Assembly (NCBI GenBank): GCA_031417395.1
Contig: JANOVM010000077.1
Coordinates: 1-64,000 of the forward strand
Length of the DNA stretch: 64,000 nt
Source of the DNA: JADKIH01 sp031417395
Lineage (GTDB): Bacteria; Bacteroidota; Bacteroidia; AKYH767-A; 2013-40CM-41-45
Direction of reading: 5' to 3'
The translations under genes and the position numbers were made by a program. The notes under the pieces are model-generated. The model was not told the DNA's origin. It ran no database searches and worked only from the letters and a program-made list of their open reading frames with translations. Positions 8,190 to 18,013 of this stretch are shown here, piece after piece (within the stretch, counting starts at the first letter, position 1; each line of letters opens with the position of its first letter).

Positions 8190-9107
8190 ATGAAAAATAT
8201 AATTCTGGCTGTCCATGGCGGTGCAGGAACCATTAGCCGCTCTTCAATGACTCCTGATAAAGAAAAAGCATATAAATCTGCTCTCGAAGGTGCTTTAAAA
8301 ACCGGCTTCCTCTTGCTGAAAGATGGCGCTTCGGCTCTTGATGCTGTTCAGGCTGCCGTTATGTCCCTGGAAAATTGTCCGCTTTTTAATGCCGGCAGAG
8401 GTTCTGTATTTACCCACGACGGCACTCATGAAATGGACGCTGCCATTATGGAGGGCAAACACCTCAAAGCGGGTGCTGTTGCCGGAGTTAGAAATATTAA
8501 AAACCCTGTTCTTCTTGCACGAAATGTCATGGAAAAATCGGAATTTGTACTTCTTTCAGGCAAAGGAGCTGAGGATTTTGCAATACTCAATGAAATTCCT
8601 TCTGCAGAAGCTGAATATTTTTTCGATCAACTCCGCTACGACCAGCTTTTGGAAAGCCATAGCACAGGTAAAACCCAGCTGGATCATACCGATAAAAAGT
8701 TCGGAACTGTTGGAGCGGTTGCTTATGACAAACATGGAAATCTTGCAGCAGCAACTTCAACCGGTGGTATGACCAATAAACGGTTTAGCCGCATTGGCGA
8801 TAGCCCTATTATTGGTGCCGGAACCTATGCGAATAACCAAACTTGCGCAATTTCTTGTACCGGCCATGGAGAGTTTTTTATCCGATCGGTCGTTGCTTAT
8901 GACGTTTCCTGCCTGATGGAATACAAAGGACTTTCTTTGGATGATGCATGCAATCTGGTAGTCAATAAAAAACTAAAAGGGATAGGAGGGGAAGGCGGTT
9001 TAATTGCTGTTGATAATCTCGGAAATGTATGTTTGCCCTTTAACTCAGAAGGTATGTACAGGGGCTGGATGTCAGAAAAGGAGAAAAACGTAAGTATTTA
9101 TAAATGA
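8190..9107 (+). CDS. iaaA: Isoaspartyl peptidase / L-asparaginase (Ntn hydrolase, plant type)
   Basis: The 305-residue enzyme belongs to the N-terminal-nucleophile asparaginase family. It hydrolyses isoaspartyl dipeptides and L-asparagine after autocleavage. Visible motifs are the N-terminal HGGAG, the NAGRGSVFT stretch with EMDAAIMEG, and the autoprocessing site FGTVGAVA, whose Thr173 would become the nucleophile of the beta subunit. The substrate loop STGG and the GTYANN segment are also present. The length is normal. There is no signal peptide, so it should be cytoplasmic, recycling damaged peptides or asparagine. It seems monocistronic. The relative peptidase and asparaginase activities cannot be told from sequence. 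Confidence 0.93.
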   Translation: MKNIILAVHGGAGTISRSSMTPDKEKAYKSALEGALKTGFLLLKDGASALDAVQAAVMSLENCPLFNAGRGSVFTHDGTHEMDAAIMEGKHLKAGAVAGVRNIKNPVLLARNVMEKSEFVLLSGKGAEDFAILNEIPSAEAEYFFDQLRYDQLLESHSTGKTQLDHTDKKFGTVGAVAYDKHGNLAAATSTGGMTNKRFSRIGDSPIIGAGTYANNQTCAISCTGHGEFFIRSVVAYDVSCLMEYKGLSLDDACNLVVNKKLKGIGGEGGLIAVDNLGNVCLPFNSEGMYRGWMSEKEKNVSIYK

Positions 9108-9149
9108 CACTATTCTGACCAATGAATAGAGCAGATTGACAACAATATA

Positions 9150-9180
9150 TTTGCCGGAGAAATTTACTTAATTACATTTG
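9150..9180 (+). promoter_or_regulatory. Bacteroidota sigma-A-type promoter
   Basis: TTTG at 9150-9153 is followed after 19 nt by TACATTTG at 9173-9180, an exact match to TAnnTTTG at normal spacing. The ATG at 9198 lies 18 nt downstream, so the leader would be short. Confidence 0.7.
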
Positions 9181-9197
9181 TAGGTTAGGTAGATATA

Positions 9198-11537
9198 ATG
9201 AAAAAATCTTTTTTCTATTTATTTTTGATTTTTAACTTTTTCAATTCTAAAAGTTTTGCCACGCATATCGTTGGTGGCGAAATGAACTATTTATACTTAG
9301 GGAATTCTCAATATCAAATTACCTTCACTATTTACCGCGACTGTTATAACGGCCAGGCTCCTTTTGATGATCCTGCTTCTATTGGAATTTATGATGGAAG
9401 CGGAAATCTTACAGCAAATCTTTCAGAATATATTTCTGTTCAAGGTTTCGTTCCAAATGCAATCAATTCACCTTGTCTTGATCCTCCGATTTATGTCTGC
9501 TATGAATATGCACGCTATGTCTTTAATGTAAACCTTCCTGCCGGTGGTGGTGCCTATACTATCGCTTACCAGCGTTGCTGCAGAAATCATACTATCATCA
9601 ATTTAGACAATGTGCAAAATACAGGTGCTACCTACGTTGCTGTGGTAACAGATCCGAATATTGCTGCCGTAAATAGTAATCCGATTTTTAATGATCTGCC
9701 ACCTACATTTATTTGCAGAGACGCTCCCTTTACTTTTGATCATTCTGCCACTGATCCTGATGGAGATTCGTTGGTATATGAATTATGTACTCCTTTTGAA
9801 GGCGGCGATCCAATAAACAATTCACCAAGTCCGCCTTCTCCTCCTCCTTACTCCCCCGTTACTTTCAGTCCGCCCTATTCAGTAATCGATCCATTGGGAG
9901 GCTTGCCCATGGAAGTTAATTCAATTACGGGAATACTAAAAGCAACACCCAATAGCCTTGGCCAATTTGTATACGGTGTTTGTGTCAAAGAATACAGAAA
10001 TGGTGTTTACCTTGGCGAAACACGCAGAGATTTTCAGGTCAACGTTGTTCCATGTCCTGAATTAACTGTCGCTTCAATTCTTTCTCCTACCATTTCCTGC
10101 GGAAGCCTCGATGCTGATTTTGTAAATAACAGTTATCATGCTCTGTCCTATAAATGGGATTTTGGTGATGTAAATGTTTTAAACGATACATCTTCCCTCA
10201 TGAATCCCGTTTACACCTATCCTGATACCGGTGATTATTGGGCTACACTCATTGCTTATTCGCCGGAAAACAGTCTGTGCAACGATACGGTAAAAGGTCT
10301 TGTACATGTTTATCCTGAATTCCTGACGAGATATTATGTTTCTAATTACCATTGTTCCAATCGTTTTTCATTTTTCGATCAGTCATTCGGTATTCACGGA
10401 CGTGCAAATTTCTGGCAATGGGATTTTGGTGATGGTAATTTCTCCTCCGATTCTATGCCTATTCATGACTATGCTGTTCCCGGCGATTATCAGGTCACTT
10501 TAATGTCTTCCGCTGATTCAGCTTGTCTCGATACAATGGTGCGAACGGTTCATGTACTTCGAAACCCCATAGCCGATTTCTCTCTGACACTGGATACTTG
10601 TAAGTATTCCATTAATGCAATAAATAATTCTCAATATACATCTTCATCCCGATGGGATTTTGGCGATTTTAATGTTAATTACTCTAAAAACATTACACAT
10701 ACTTATTATAATCATGGCGATTACGATGTACGCTTAATCGTGTCAACGGATTCTATTTGCGAAGATACTTCTGTCGTTCATATATACATTCCTCCCTTGC
10801 CGGTGGCTGATTTTGACTATAATGTTCTGACCTGTGATTCCAATGTAAATTTTATTAATCGGTCAGGAAATGCCGTTAGTTATTTCTGGGAATTTGGTGA
10901 TGATGAAACATCACAACAGATATCACCATCGCATTCATACTCTCTTTCCGGTTATGTTCCTGTCCGATTAACGGCTGCATCCATTCATGAATGTGAATCT
11001 GAACTGGAAAAAAATATCTTTTTTATAACCAAAAAAATTGCTGCTTTTGATGCATCACTTGATTCTTGCAGTGGATATTTTAATTTCTTTAACGTTACAG
11101 ATAATTCAGCTATTTATTATTGGGATTTTGGCGATGGAACATTTAGCGGAGAAAAAAATCCAATTCATAAGTACCAAAAGGATGGTGAACATAATGTCTT
11201 GCTATCACTAAACAGGGAGTCACAATGTTCAGATTCTATTGGAATGAAATTGGTTTATGAAGCGCCACTTGGAGAGAAAGTTTTTATCCCAAATTCATTT
11301 ACACCAAATGGTGACGGACTGAATGATATTTTTCATCCAAGCATTTTTCGCCCTTGCGAAATTTATAAGTTAACCATTTTTAACCGCTGGGGACAAATTG
11401 TTTTTGAAAGCGAAGATGCTTCTGCTGTTTATTGGGATGGCTGGTATCAGGGCGAACCTATGCCTCAGGATTTGTATGTTTATCTCTTAAGAGGTGAGGG
11501 TAAGGTAATCAATGGTACTATCAATATTCAACGTTAA
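9198..11537 (+). CDS. Large PKD-domain surface protein with T9SS type B sorting domain
   Basis: The 779-residue protein starts with a signal peptide (about 1-21) and the THIVGGEMNY domain common at the N-terminus of Bacteroidota PKD proteins (about 22-290, with paired cysteines such as RCCRNH). A series of PKD domains follows, each marked by WDFGD and a PxHxY strand (about 295-690). The last 90 or so residues are a type B ('gliding motility-associated') sorting domain: FTPNGDGLNDIF, IFNRWGQIVFES and YVYLLRGEG. It should be exported by the type IX system to the cell surface, probably for adhesion or gliding-related display. The next gene is on the same strand 97 bp on, and the two may be co-transcribed. 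The specific ligand is unknown. Confidence 0.87.
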   Translation: MKKSFFYLFLIFNFFNSKSFATHIVGGEMNYLYLGNSQYQITFTIYRDCYNGQAPFDDPASIGIYDGSGNLTANLSEYISVQGFVPNAINSPCLDPPIYVCYEYARYVFNVNLPAGGGAYTIAYQRCCRNHTIINLDNVQNTGATYVAVVTDPNIAAVNSNPIFNDLPPTFICRDAPFTFDHSATDPDGDSLVYELCTPFEGGDPINNSPSPPSPPPYSPVTFSPPYSVIDPLGGLPMEVNSITGILKATPNSLGQFVYGVCVKEYRNGVYLGETRRDFQVNVVPCPELTVASILSPTISCGSLDADFVNNSYHALSYKWDFGDVNVLNDTSSLMNPVYTYPDTGDYWATLIAYSPENSLCNDTVKGLVHVYPEFLTRYYVSNYHCSNRFSFFDQSFGIHGRANFWQWDFGDGNFSSDSMPIHDYAVPGDYQVTLMSSADSACLDTMVRTVHVLRNPIADFSLTLDTCKYSINAINNSQYTSSSRWDFGDFNVNYSKNITHTYYNHGDYDVRLIVSTDSICEDTSVVHIYIPPLPVADFDYNVLTCDSNVNFINRSGNAVSYFWEFGDDETSQQISPSHSYSLSGYVPVRLTAASIHECESELEKNIFFITKKIAAFDASLDSCSGYFNFFNVTDNSAIYYWDFGDGTFSGEKNPIHKYQKDGEHNVLLSLNRESQCSDSIGMKLVYEAPLGEKVFIPNSFTPNGDGLNDIFHPSIFRPCEIYKLTIFNRWGQIVFESEDASAVYWDGWYQGEPMPQDLYVYLLRGEGKVINGTINIQR

Positions 11538-11634
11538 AGCTGCTTTTATAAGTATTAAGAAAAATTGCATATAATTTGCCTGTCGTTTTAACATTTTAGA
11601 TTTTTTTATTATATTGCTTTAAATATGAATTTTT

Positions 11635-14211
11635 ATGTTTAAAATAAAATTAATTTCTTTTATTATTTTTACTTTTTATTTTTCTAATAGTCAAGGACAA
11701 GTCTGGACGCAACTTACCAATGTTGGTGGTTCAAATAGAAATGCTGCATCAGGATTTTCCATAGGTAATTTTGGGTACGTAGGTGTTGGTTTTGATGGAA
11801 CTTCCATGTTACAAGATTTCTGGAAATTCGATCCTGCAACGAATACATGGACACAAGTCGCAAGTTTTATTGGTGCAGGAAGATTCGGTGCTGTTTCTTT
11901 TTCTATAGGATCCAAAGGGTATTGCGGAATAGGTAGTACAGGTTATCCCATTTATAATTTTGTAACGGATTTTTATGAATATAATTCATTGACAAATACG
12001 TGGACCCAGCTTGGGAATTTTCCGGGCCCGGGAAGATACACAGTTGCCTCTTTTGTAATTAATAACAAGGGATATATGGGAACGGGATGGTCTCCCTACT
12101 ATGATGACTTTTGGGAGTATGATCCTATTACAGATACATGGGTTCAAAAAGCTACCTTTCCCGGAGGTCCCAGACAAAGCGCTGTTGGTTTTGCAATTAA
12201 TAACAAAGGTTATATAGGAGGTGGTTATGGCGGACTTTACTATTCTGACTTTTACGAATACAATCCAATTAATGATTCCTGGACTTCCATAGCTAATCTT
12301 CCCGGTACTAACAGATACGGTTCTGTTTCATTTACTATTGGTACAGATGCTTATGTGGGAACCGGCGGTTCGGCAAGTTCCTATTTCAGTGACTTTTACC
12401 GCTATGATCCGGGAACGAATACCTGGTTTCCCATTCTAAATTACCCGGGCTCCGGAGTCAGACACGCACCTGCATTCGCTATCGGAAATTGCGGTTACTT
12501 TGGTACCGGTGTTTCAGCAACAGGTATCACTAATACATTTTGGCGTTATTGTCCTTGCAGTACCGTAGTTGATTGCTCAGGTCCAACTCATGCGTGTACC
12601 GGCGATTCTGTTTCATTCTCTAATAATTCTGTGAATGCAACTTCCTATTTATGGATTTTTGGAGATGGAGATACTTCTGTTTCTTCTGCGAATACTGTGA
12701 ATCATAGTTATCAGAACACAGGAAATTTTCAGGTAAAGCTCGTTGGTTATTCGGCATGCGGAAATGATACCGATGTATTAAATTTAGTCGTTACGAATAT
12801 TGATGCAAACATTGCACATTTCGATATATCGTGTTTTGGTGCTCATAATGGAAGTGCTGCGGTCACAAATCCATCCCCGGGTCAGATCTATAATTGGACT
12901 CCCGGACCTTTTAACACTTCTTCGATTTCTAACCTGATTGCCGGAAATTATGTTCTTAATATCATTGATTCTTTTGGTTGTCAAAACTCTTATACCGTAA
13001 ACATCAATGAACCGCTACCTTTATCCGTCAATATTGTTTCTCAAAATAGTGGTTGTACCGGAGGCGGCAGTGCCTCTGCTTCTGTTTCCGGCGGAACCAG
13101 CCCTTACCAGTATTCATGGAATACAATTCCTGTTTCTATATCAGCTGCAGTTTACGGATTGGATACCGGTACATTTATTTTGCAGGTTACTGATTCTAAT
13201 GGTTGTGTTAAATTAGATTCTGTAAAAATTTTATTAGACAGTTCATTTACAACTCAGATAATTTCCCAAAATGCTTCCTGCTTAGCTAATGACGGTAGCA
13301 TAAGTATTCTTGTAAATGGTGGAAGCGGGAATTTTTCCTTTGATTGGACACCGAATGTTAGTGTCACAAATACAGCATCAAACATTCCGGCTGGCGTGTA
13401 TTCAGTAATTATTACCGACCAAACAACAGGCTGTTTTAAAACAATTACAGCAGTTGTTAACGGCTCCTTAATTCTCCATGCACAAATACAGAATGTTGTT
13501 AATGTAACCTGTGAAAATGATCAAAACGGTCAGGCAGCGGTTTTAGTTACAGGCGGTGCTCTTCCATATTCTTACTCATGGACTCCAGGAAATCAGATTA
13601 CCCCGACAGCCATTCACCTTGAGAAAGGTTTTTATACTGTTCGGGTCGAAGATTACGATGGCTGCCCTGTATTTGATACGGTTACCATAGGTTATAACTT
13701 TCCTGCACCCGTGGTTGATCTAGGTTCCGATACAATACTCTGTAATGGCGATTCTATTTCTCTCAATGCAGGTCAGGGATTCTTTTCTTATCAGTGGTCT
13801 ACCGGATCTATTGCTCAGGTATTGTCAGTTACAAGTCCCGGGTTTTATTCTGTATTAGTTACAAACCAATATGGATGCGAAGGCTCAGATATTATTCATG
13901 TAAACTTTTCAAACTGCAATTTATTCAGTTCTGTTTCTCAAACAGATTTAAATGAATTTTACGGTGTTAAAATATTTCCGAATCCAACATTCGATGAAAT
14001 ATGTATTACTAAGGAAGAAATTGATAAACTTAAGGCTAGTATTTTCATTTATGATCCTTTTGGAAGGATGATTTATCGTTTTCCAATTGAAAATTCAGAA
14101 AAAATTGAAGCATGTATTTCCTTGAGAGAGTTTACAGATGGACTTTATACCGTAAAAGTTGAAGGAGAAATTAAGTCACTCTTTTTTAAAATAATTAAGT
14201 TATCTCATTAA
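11635..14211 (+). CDS. Kelch, PKD and SprB repeat surface protein with T9SS type A sorting domain
   Basis: The 858-residue protein has a signal peptide (about 1-21) and about six Kelch blades (about 22-300). The blades show the repeating pattern of a Gly-rich strand, F.KYDP/YDPITDTW and then a new GGxGxY-type strand. A PKD domain follows (about 315-395, YLWIFGDGDTS), then three to four SprB-like repeats (about 400-690) with SCxGxxxGSA, YxWxP and LxAGxYxxxITDxxGC signatures, one Ig-like CNGDSISL/YQWSTGS unit and a type A sorting domain (about 775-858, IFPNPTFDEICI). SprB repeats occur in the mobile gliding adhesin of flavobacteria, so an adhesive surface role is likely. Its end overlaps the convergent glycosyltransferase gene by 12 bp. 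Confidence 0.87.
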   Translation: MFKIKLISFIIFTFYFSNSQGQVWTQLTNVGGSNRNAASGFSIGNFGYVGVGFDGTSMLQDFWKFDPATNTWTQVASFIGAGRFGAVSFSIGSKGYCGIGSTGYPIYNFVTDFYEYNSLTNTWTQLGNFPGPGRYTVASFVINNKGYMGTGWSPYYDDFWEYDPITDTWVQKATFPGGPRQSAVGFAINNKGYIGGGYGGLYYSDFYEYNPINDSWTSIANLPGTNRYGSVSFTIGTDAYVGTGGSASSYFSDFYRYDPGTNTWFPILNYPGSGVRHAPAFAIGNCGYFGTGVSATGITNTFWRYCPCSTVVDCSGPTHACTGDSVSFSNNSVNATSYLWIFGDGDTSVSSANTVNHSYQNTGNFQVKLVGYSACGNDTDVLNLVVTNIDANIAHFDISCFGAHNGSAAVTNPSPGQIYNWTPGPFNTSSISNLIAGNYVLNIIDSFGCQNSYTVNINEPLPLSVNIVSQNSGCTGGGSASASVSGGTSPYQYSWNTIPVSISAAVYGLDTGTFILQVTDSNGCVKLDSVKILLDSSFTTQIISQNASCLANDGSISILVNGGSGNFSFDWTPNVSVTNTASNIPAGVYSVIITDQTTGCFKTITAVVNGSLILHAQIQNVVNVTCENDQNGQAAVLVTGGALPYSYSWTPGNQITPTAIHLEKGFYTVRVEDYDGCPVFDTVTIGYNFPAPVVDLGSDTILCNGDSISLNAGQGFFSYQWSTGSIAQVLSVTSPGFYSVLVTNQYGCEGSDIIHVNFSNCNLFSSVSQTDLNEFYGVKIFPNPTFDEICITKEEIDKLKASIFIYDPFGRMIYRFPIENSEKIEACISLREFTDGLYTVKVEGEIKSLFFKIIKLSH

Positions 14212-15267
14212 TTGATCAGTAAGAATGGATAACTTAGATTCTCTTTCCTTCAAGGAATAATTCTTAACAATTAACTCACGCGCTTTTTTTCCAAGCACAT
14301 TTGTATCTGAGTTAATCGCAGAAGTGAGAGTTTCTTTTAACAAAGTTAAATCTCTTTTCATAAGTATAAATCCTGAATTGTCTATTATTTCAGGCATTGA
14401 AAATACATTCGAAACTATTGGTACACATTCACAAAGCATGGCTTCACATAGCGCATTGGGAAACCCTTCTGCCATGGAAAGCTGAAGATAAAATTTAGAC
14501 TTGCTGTAATAATTAATAAGGTTGTCATTGGATTCTTTGGGTAATACAACAACATTCTTTGATTCTGTGTGCAGTGAATCAACTTTGTCAACACCAATGA
14601 TGATAAATTTGTATTCCGGAAAAAATGGAGCAACTTCTAAAATGAGATCAATTCCTTTCAGGGCTTTTTGGAATGGATATTCCATGGCTCCTGTTACGGT
14701 AACAAAAATATTTTCTTTTTTGTCGGCACGATTCGAAAACTTTTCTGTATCATAACCGTTCGGTATAGAAGTATGCGGTGTGGCAATTCCCGGTATAAAA
14801 TAACTGATTCCCTGGGCAGGAAAATCTTCGTTTTCATAATTGTAATTAAAAAACCATAATGTTTCATGTTTGGGAGCAATATGAGAAGCTAGCTTGAATG
14901 ATTTGGCTGTAAACCACCGCAGAAAAGGTTTGTTGAAATTACCGTAACCAATGGATGGAAAAGAAACACAATCGGTGCCGCCTGAAATAATAAGCGATTT
15001 CTTTCTAAAAATTTTCGCAAACACAACCGGTAATATTGTATGATATCCGCTAAACTGACAAACAAATAATTTCGATTTACCGGTTTTTGTTAAAAGAAAA
15101 ATAAATTGTTTTAGAAAAAGCAGTATCAGCATCCACTTAGCCGACCTTTTTATGGCAAAGTCAAAATTAATTACATCGTAGTTTTTAGAAAGAATATCAA
15201 TTTCTTTTTTAACAAAGGTCGAATGACCTATAAAGAAATATAGAATTCTTTTCCTTTCTACTGACAT
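14200..15267 (-). CDS. Glycosyltransferase, GT4 family (GT-B fold)
   Basis: The 355-residue protein has the two-domain GT-B layout. The N-terminal half begins RKRILYFFIGHSTFVKKEI. The C-terminal nucleotide-sugar half contains VTGAMEYPFQKALKGIDLIL, a strand-turn FIIIGVDK and the classic AEGFPNALCEAMLCE loop with its E-x7-E motif (about residues 265-280). The ATG at 15267 is chosen over an upstream TTG. It overlaps the stop of the methyltransferase gene by one base (TGATG), which implies translational coupling. Together with that gene and the AsnB homologue it looks like a small surface-glycan set. Donor and acceptor are unknown. Confidence 0.85.
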   Translation of the reverse strand: MSVERKRILYFFIGHSTFVKKEIDILSKNYDVINFDFAIKRSAKWMLILLFLKQFIFLLTKTGKSKLFVCQFSGYHTILPVVFAKIFRKKSLIISGGTDCVSFPSIGYGNFNKPFLRWFTAKSFKLASHIAPKHETLWFFNYNYENEDFPAQGISYFIPGIATPHTSIPNGYDTEKFSNRADKKENIFVTVTGAMEYPFQKALKGIDLILEVAPFFPEYKFIIIGVDKVDSLHTESKNVVVLPKESNDNLINYYSKSKFYLQLSMAEGFPNALCEAMLCECVPIVSNVFSMPEIIDNSGFILMKRDLTLLKETLTSAINSDTNVLGKKARELIVKNYSLKERESKLSILTDQLMR

Positions 15268-15989
15268 CAACTAAATAAATTTACAAATCGAAGCCAGATA
15301 CCCTTCATGATAACAGAGGACTTGCTCTTTCCTTCCATGGAAGATAATGCTGTATATGGTTTTAAAACCATCGATTGATAATCAGCTTGCTTATAAAAAA
15401 TTGAATATGTCTTTAAGGATACAAGATAGAAGCCGTTTTCGTAAATAGCCTTAAGAAAAGGGTAACTGTGAAGCGGTTGATCTATGATTTGCAATAATTC
15501 CCTGTTGTGAATATGAAGATATTCTAAAGCAATAGGGTTTGGTATGTTTATCAACACTGTGGAATTTACGTCAACCAGTTTTCTGATTGTGGCGAAAATA
15601 TTATTGTGTGCTTCAATGGGAATGTGTTCGAGTACATCAGGGAAAACAATAAAATCAAATTTTTGCTCGGAAACAAAATTTGTCATATCGCTTACGGCAA
15701 ATGAAATATTCTTCTTTGTATGCATTTTCCTCGCAGACTCTATCGATTCAGGACTTATGTCAACACCTGTAATATGTCCGGAAGGAATTGCCCCTGAAAT
15801 AAAATTTGTTAAGGTCCCAAGCCCGCAACCAATTTCCAGCACCTTGGAGTTTTTCTTTAATCCGGCTTTCTTTAAATTATATAAAATATATCTGTGTCGG
15901 GAATTTATCCCACTCAAGTTATTTTTATTGAGGTCGGCCCAAAGTTTATCGTAAAAATCAGCTACCTGCTTATTATCAACTGCTTGCAT
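15267..15989 (-). CDS. Class I SAM-dependent methyltransferase
   Basis: The 240-residue protein has the Rossmann methyltransferase core. Motif I is VLEIGCGLGTL (about 47-57), the acidic residue after strand 2 is in GVDISPESI, and motif IV is FIVFPDVLEHI. The C-terminal part resembles methyltransferase 11/23 family proteins found in polysaccharide clusters. It is the first gene of a two-gene leftward unit with the glycosyltransferase and is divergent from asnB, 73 bp away. A sugar O-methyltransferase is the simplest reading, from context only; a small-molecule substrate cannot be excluded. Confidence 0.85.
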   Translation of the reverse strand: MQAVDNKQVADFYDKLWADLNKNNLSGINSRHRYILYNLKKAGLKKNSKVLEIGCGLGTLTNFISGAIPSGHITGVDISPESIESARKMHTKKNISFAVSDMTNFVSEQKFDFIVFPDVLEHIPIEAHNNIFATIRKLVDVNSTVLINIPNPIALEYLHIHNRELLQIIDQPLHSYPFLKAIYENGFYLVSLKTYSIFYKQADYQSMVLKPYTALSSMEGKSKSSVIMKGIWLRFVNLFS

Positions 15990-16062
15990 TGTGAATTTGT
16001 GTTTGATTTCAGGTTCTAAATGTAATGAATTACCTTAATATATTGATTAGTTTTACAAAATC

Positions 16063-17952
16063 ATGTGTGGACTCACAGGCTTTATAGATTTTTCCGGCAA
16101 ATCTGATTTGACTGTTCTCAAGGCTATGGCTGAAACTATAAAGCATAGAGGACCGGACGATGAAGGTTATGAAATGATTGAACATTCCGCAGCGTTAATT
16201 GGTTTTGGTTTTAAAAGACTTTCAATCCTTGATCTTTCTCCAGCCGGACATCAGCCGATGAAAAATCCCGATACGGGTGATTTGATAATTTTTAACGGCG
16301 AAATCTATAATTTCCGGGAAATTCGAAAAGAGCTTGAGTCTCTTGGCTATTCATTTAAAACATCCGGTGATACTGAAGTAATACTTCGTTCGTACCAACA
16401 ATGGGGAACAAAATGTGTTGACCGGTTTATCGGAATGTTTGCTATCGTACTACACGATGTAAAAAACAATAAGATTGTTTGTTTCCGCGACAGGGCAGGA
16501 GTGAAGCCGTTTTTTTATTATTGGGACAATGGCGTTTTTCTTTTTTCTTCTGAATTAAAAGCGTTTCATAAACATCCTGCTTTTTTAAAGAAGATTGATA
16601 ACGATGCTTTAGCACTTTTCTTTCAATACGGCTATATACCTGCTCCTCACAGTATTTTTCAAAATACTTTTAAGCTCCTTCCCGGCCGTTATCTTGAAAT
16701 TAATCTGCTAAATAAAGAAATTTCAATTACTAAATATTGGGATGTAATTGATGCATACAACGCTCCGCGAATTTCTATTTCTTTCAAAGATGCATTAAGT
16801 GAAACAGAGAAACTTTTAACCTCAGCATTTAATTACAGAATGATTGCCGATGTTCCTGTTGGTGTTTTTTTAAGCGGCGGATACGATAGTTCTTGCGTAA
16901 CTGCTATTCTGCAAAAATCGAATACAAATAAAATTAAAACGTATACCATCGGTTTCGAAGAAGAAGCCTTTAACGAAGCCGATCATGCAAAGTCTGTTGC
17001 TTCTTTTCTGGGAACTGACCATCATGAATACTATTGCACTTTCAAAGAAGCTATTGATCTTGTCCCTCAATTACCGGACATTTACGATGAACCTTTTGGC
17101 GATCAATCATCAATACCAACCACGTTAGTTAGTAAAATAGCACGAAGGCACGTAACAGTGGCATTATCGGCTGATGGCGGTGATGAAATTTTTGCCGGTT
17201 ATCCCAGACATTTGAAGAGCCTCGCCATGATGAATAAGCTAAGCCGTTTTCCAAGGGCGCTAGCTCCTGTTGTCGGTGCTGTAAATAGATTGAATCAAGG
17301 CAGCAGTCTTGAGAAACCTAATCGAATTAATAAACTGCACCGTGCTCTTAAAAGCAATAATGAAGCTGAATTATTTGGTGTTATCAATGAAAGCTTTACT
17401 CCGGCAGAAATAAAGAAATTATTAATTCCAACTCATGGTAAAAAACACACAGGCTTTGACGACGGAGCTCTTTTTAACAATAACAACGATACATTGAGTA
17501 AGGTCCTGGGTACTGAATACAGAACCTACCTTGTCGACGACATTCTGCAAAAAGTTGACCGAGCTACCATGTCTGTAAGTCTGGAAGGCAGAGAACCCTT
17601 TCTCGATCATAGAATCATTGAATTTGTCGCTCAGCTTCCTTCTGATTTCAAAATGAAAGATGGAAAACAGAAAATTCTTCTCAAGGAACTCGTTCACAAA
17701 TTCATCCCCGAAAAAATTATGAACCGCCCTAAAATGGGTTTTGGAATACCCATGAACCGCTGGTGCAGGAATGAGTTGAAGGATTTGTTTATTGAGACGT
17801 TGGCATATGACAAAGTTAAAGAAGGGGGAATTATGAATCCAACAATTGTCGAAAATATGTACAAGACATATTTAGCAAATGATCATGAAGATTTTCAAAG
17901 GATTTGGTACATTTTCGTTTTTCAACAATGGTATAACCGCTGGATGAATTAA
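16063..17952 (+). CDS. asnB: Asparagine synthase (glutamine-hydrolysing), AsnB family
   Basis: The 629-residue protein starts MCGLTG, so Cys2 is the predicted glutaminase nucleophile after Met removal. The class II glutamine amidotransferase domain (about 2-210) has NGEIYNFREIR and SGDTEVIL. The synthetase domain has the pyrophosphate loop LSGGYDSS (about 270-277) and SADGGDEIFAGYPRH. It makes asparagine from aspartate, ATP and glutamine, or in glycan loci amidates a sugar carboxylate. Its position among glycosyltransferase, methyltransferase and flippase genes favours a glycan-modifying role, but sequence alone cannot separate the two. Confidence 0.88.
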   Translation: MCGLTGFIDFSGKSDLTVLKAMAETIKHRGPDDEGYEMIEHSAALIGFGFKRLSILDLSPAGHQPMKNPDTGDLIIFNGEIYNFREIRKELESLGYSFKTSGDTEVILRSYQQWGTKCVDRFIGMFAIVLHDVKNNKIVCFRDRAGVKPFFYYWDNGVFLFSSELKAFHKHPAFLKKIDNDALALFFQYGYIPAPHSIFQNTFKLLPGRYLEINLLNKEISITKYWDVIDAYNAPRISISFKDALSETEKLLTSAFNYRMIADVPVGVFLSGGYDSSCVTAILQKSNTNKIKTYTIGFEEEAFNEADHAKSVASFLGTDHHEYYCTFKEAIDLVPQLPDIYDEPFGDQSSIPTTLVSKIARRHVTVALSADGGDEIFAGYPRHLKSLAMMNKLSRFPRALAPVVGAVNRLNQGSSLEKPNRINKLHRALKSNNEAELFGVINESFTPAEIKKLLIPTHGKKHTGFDDGALFNNNNDTLSKVLGTEYRTYLVDDILQKVDRATMSVSLEGREPFLDHRIIEFVAQLPSDFKMKDGKQKILLKELVHKFIPEKIMNRPKMGFGIPMNRWCRNELKDLFIETLAYDKVKEGGIMNPTIVENMYKTYLANDHEDFQRIWYIFVFQQWYNRWMN

Positions 17953-18013
17953 AGTTGATGAGCAATCTATTTAAAGAATAAAATATTTAATTTTTCCTTT
18001 TGTTTAACATAAT

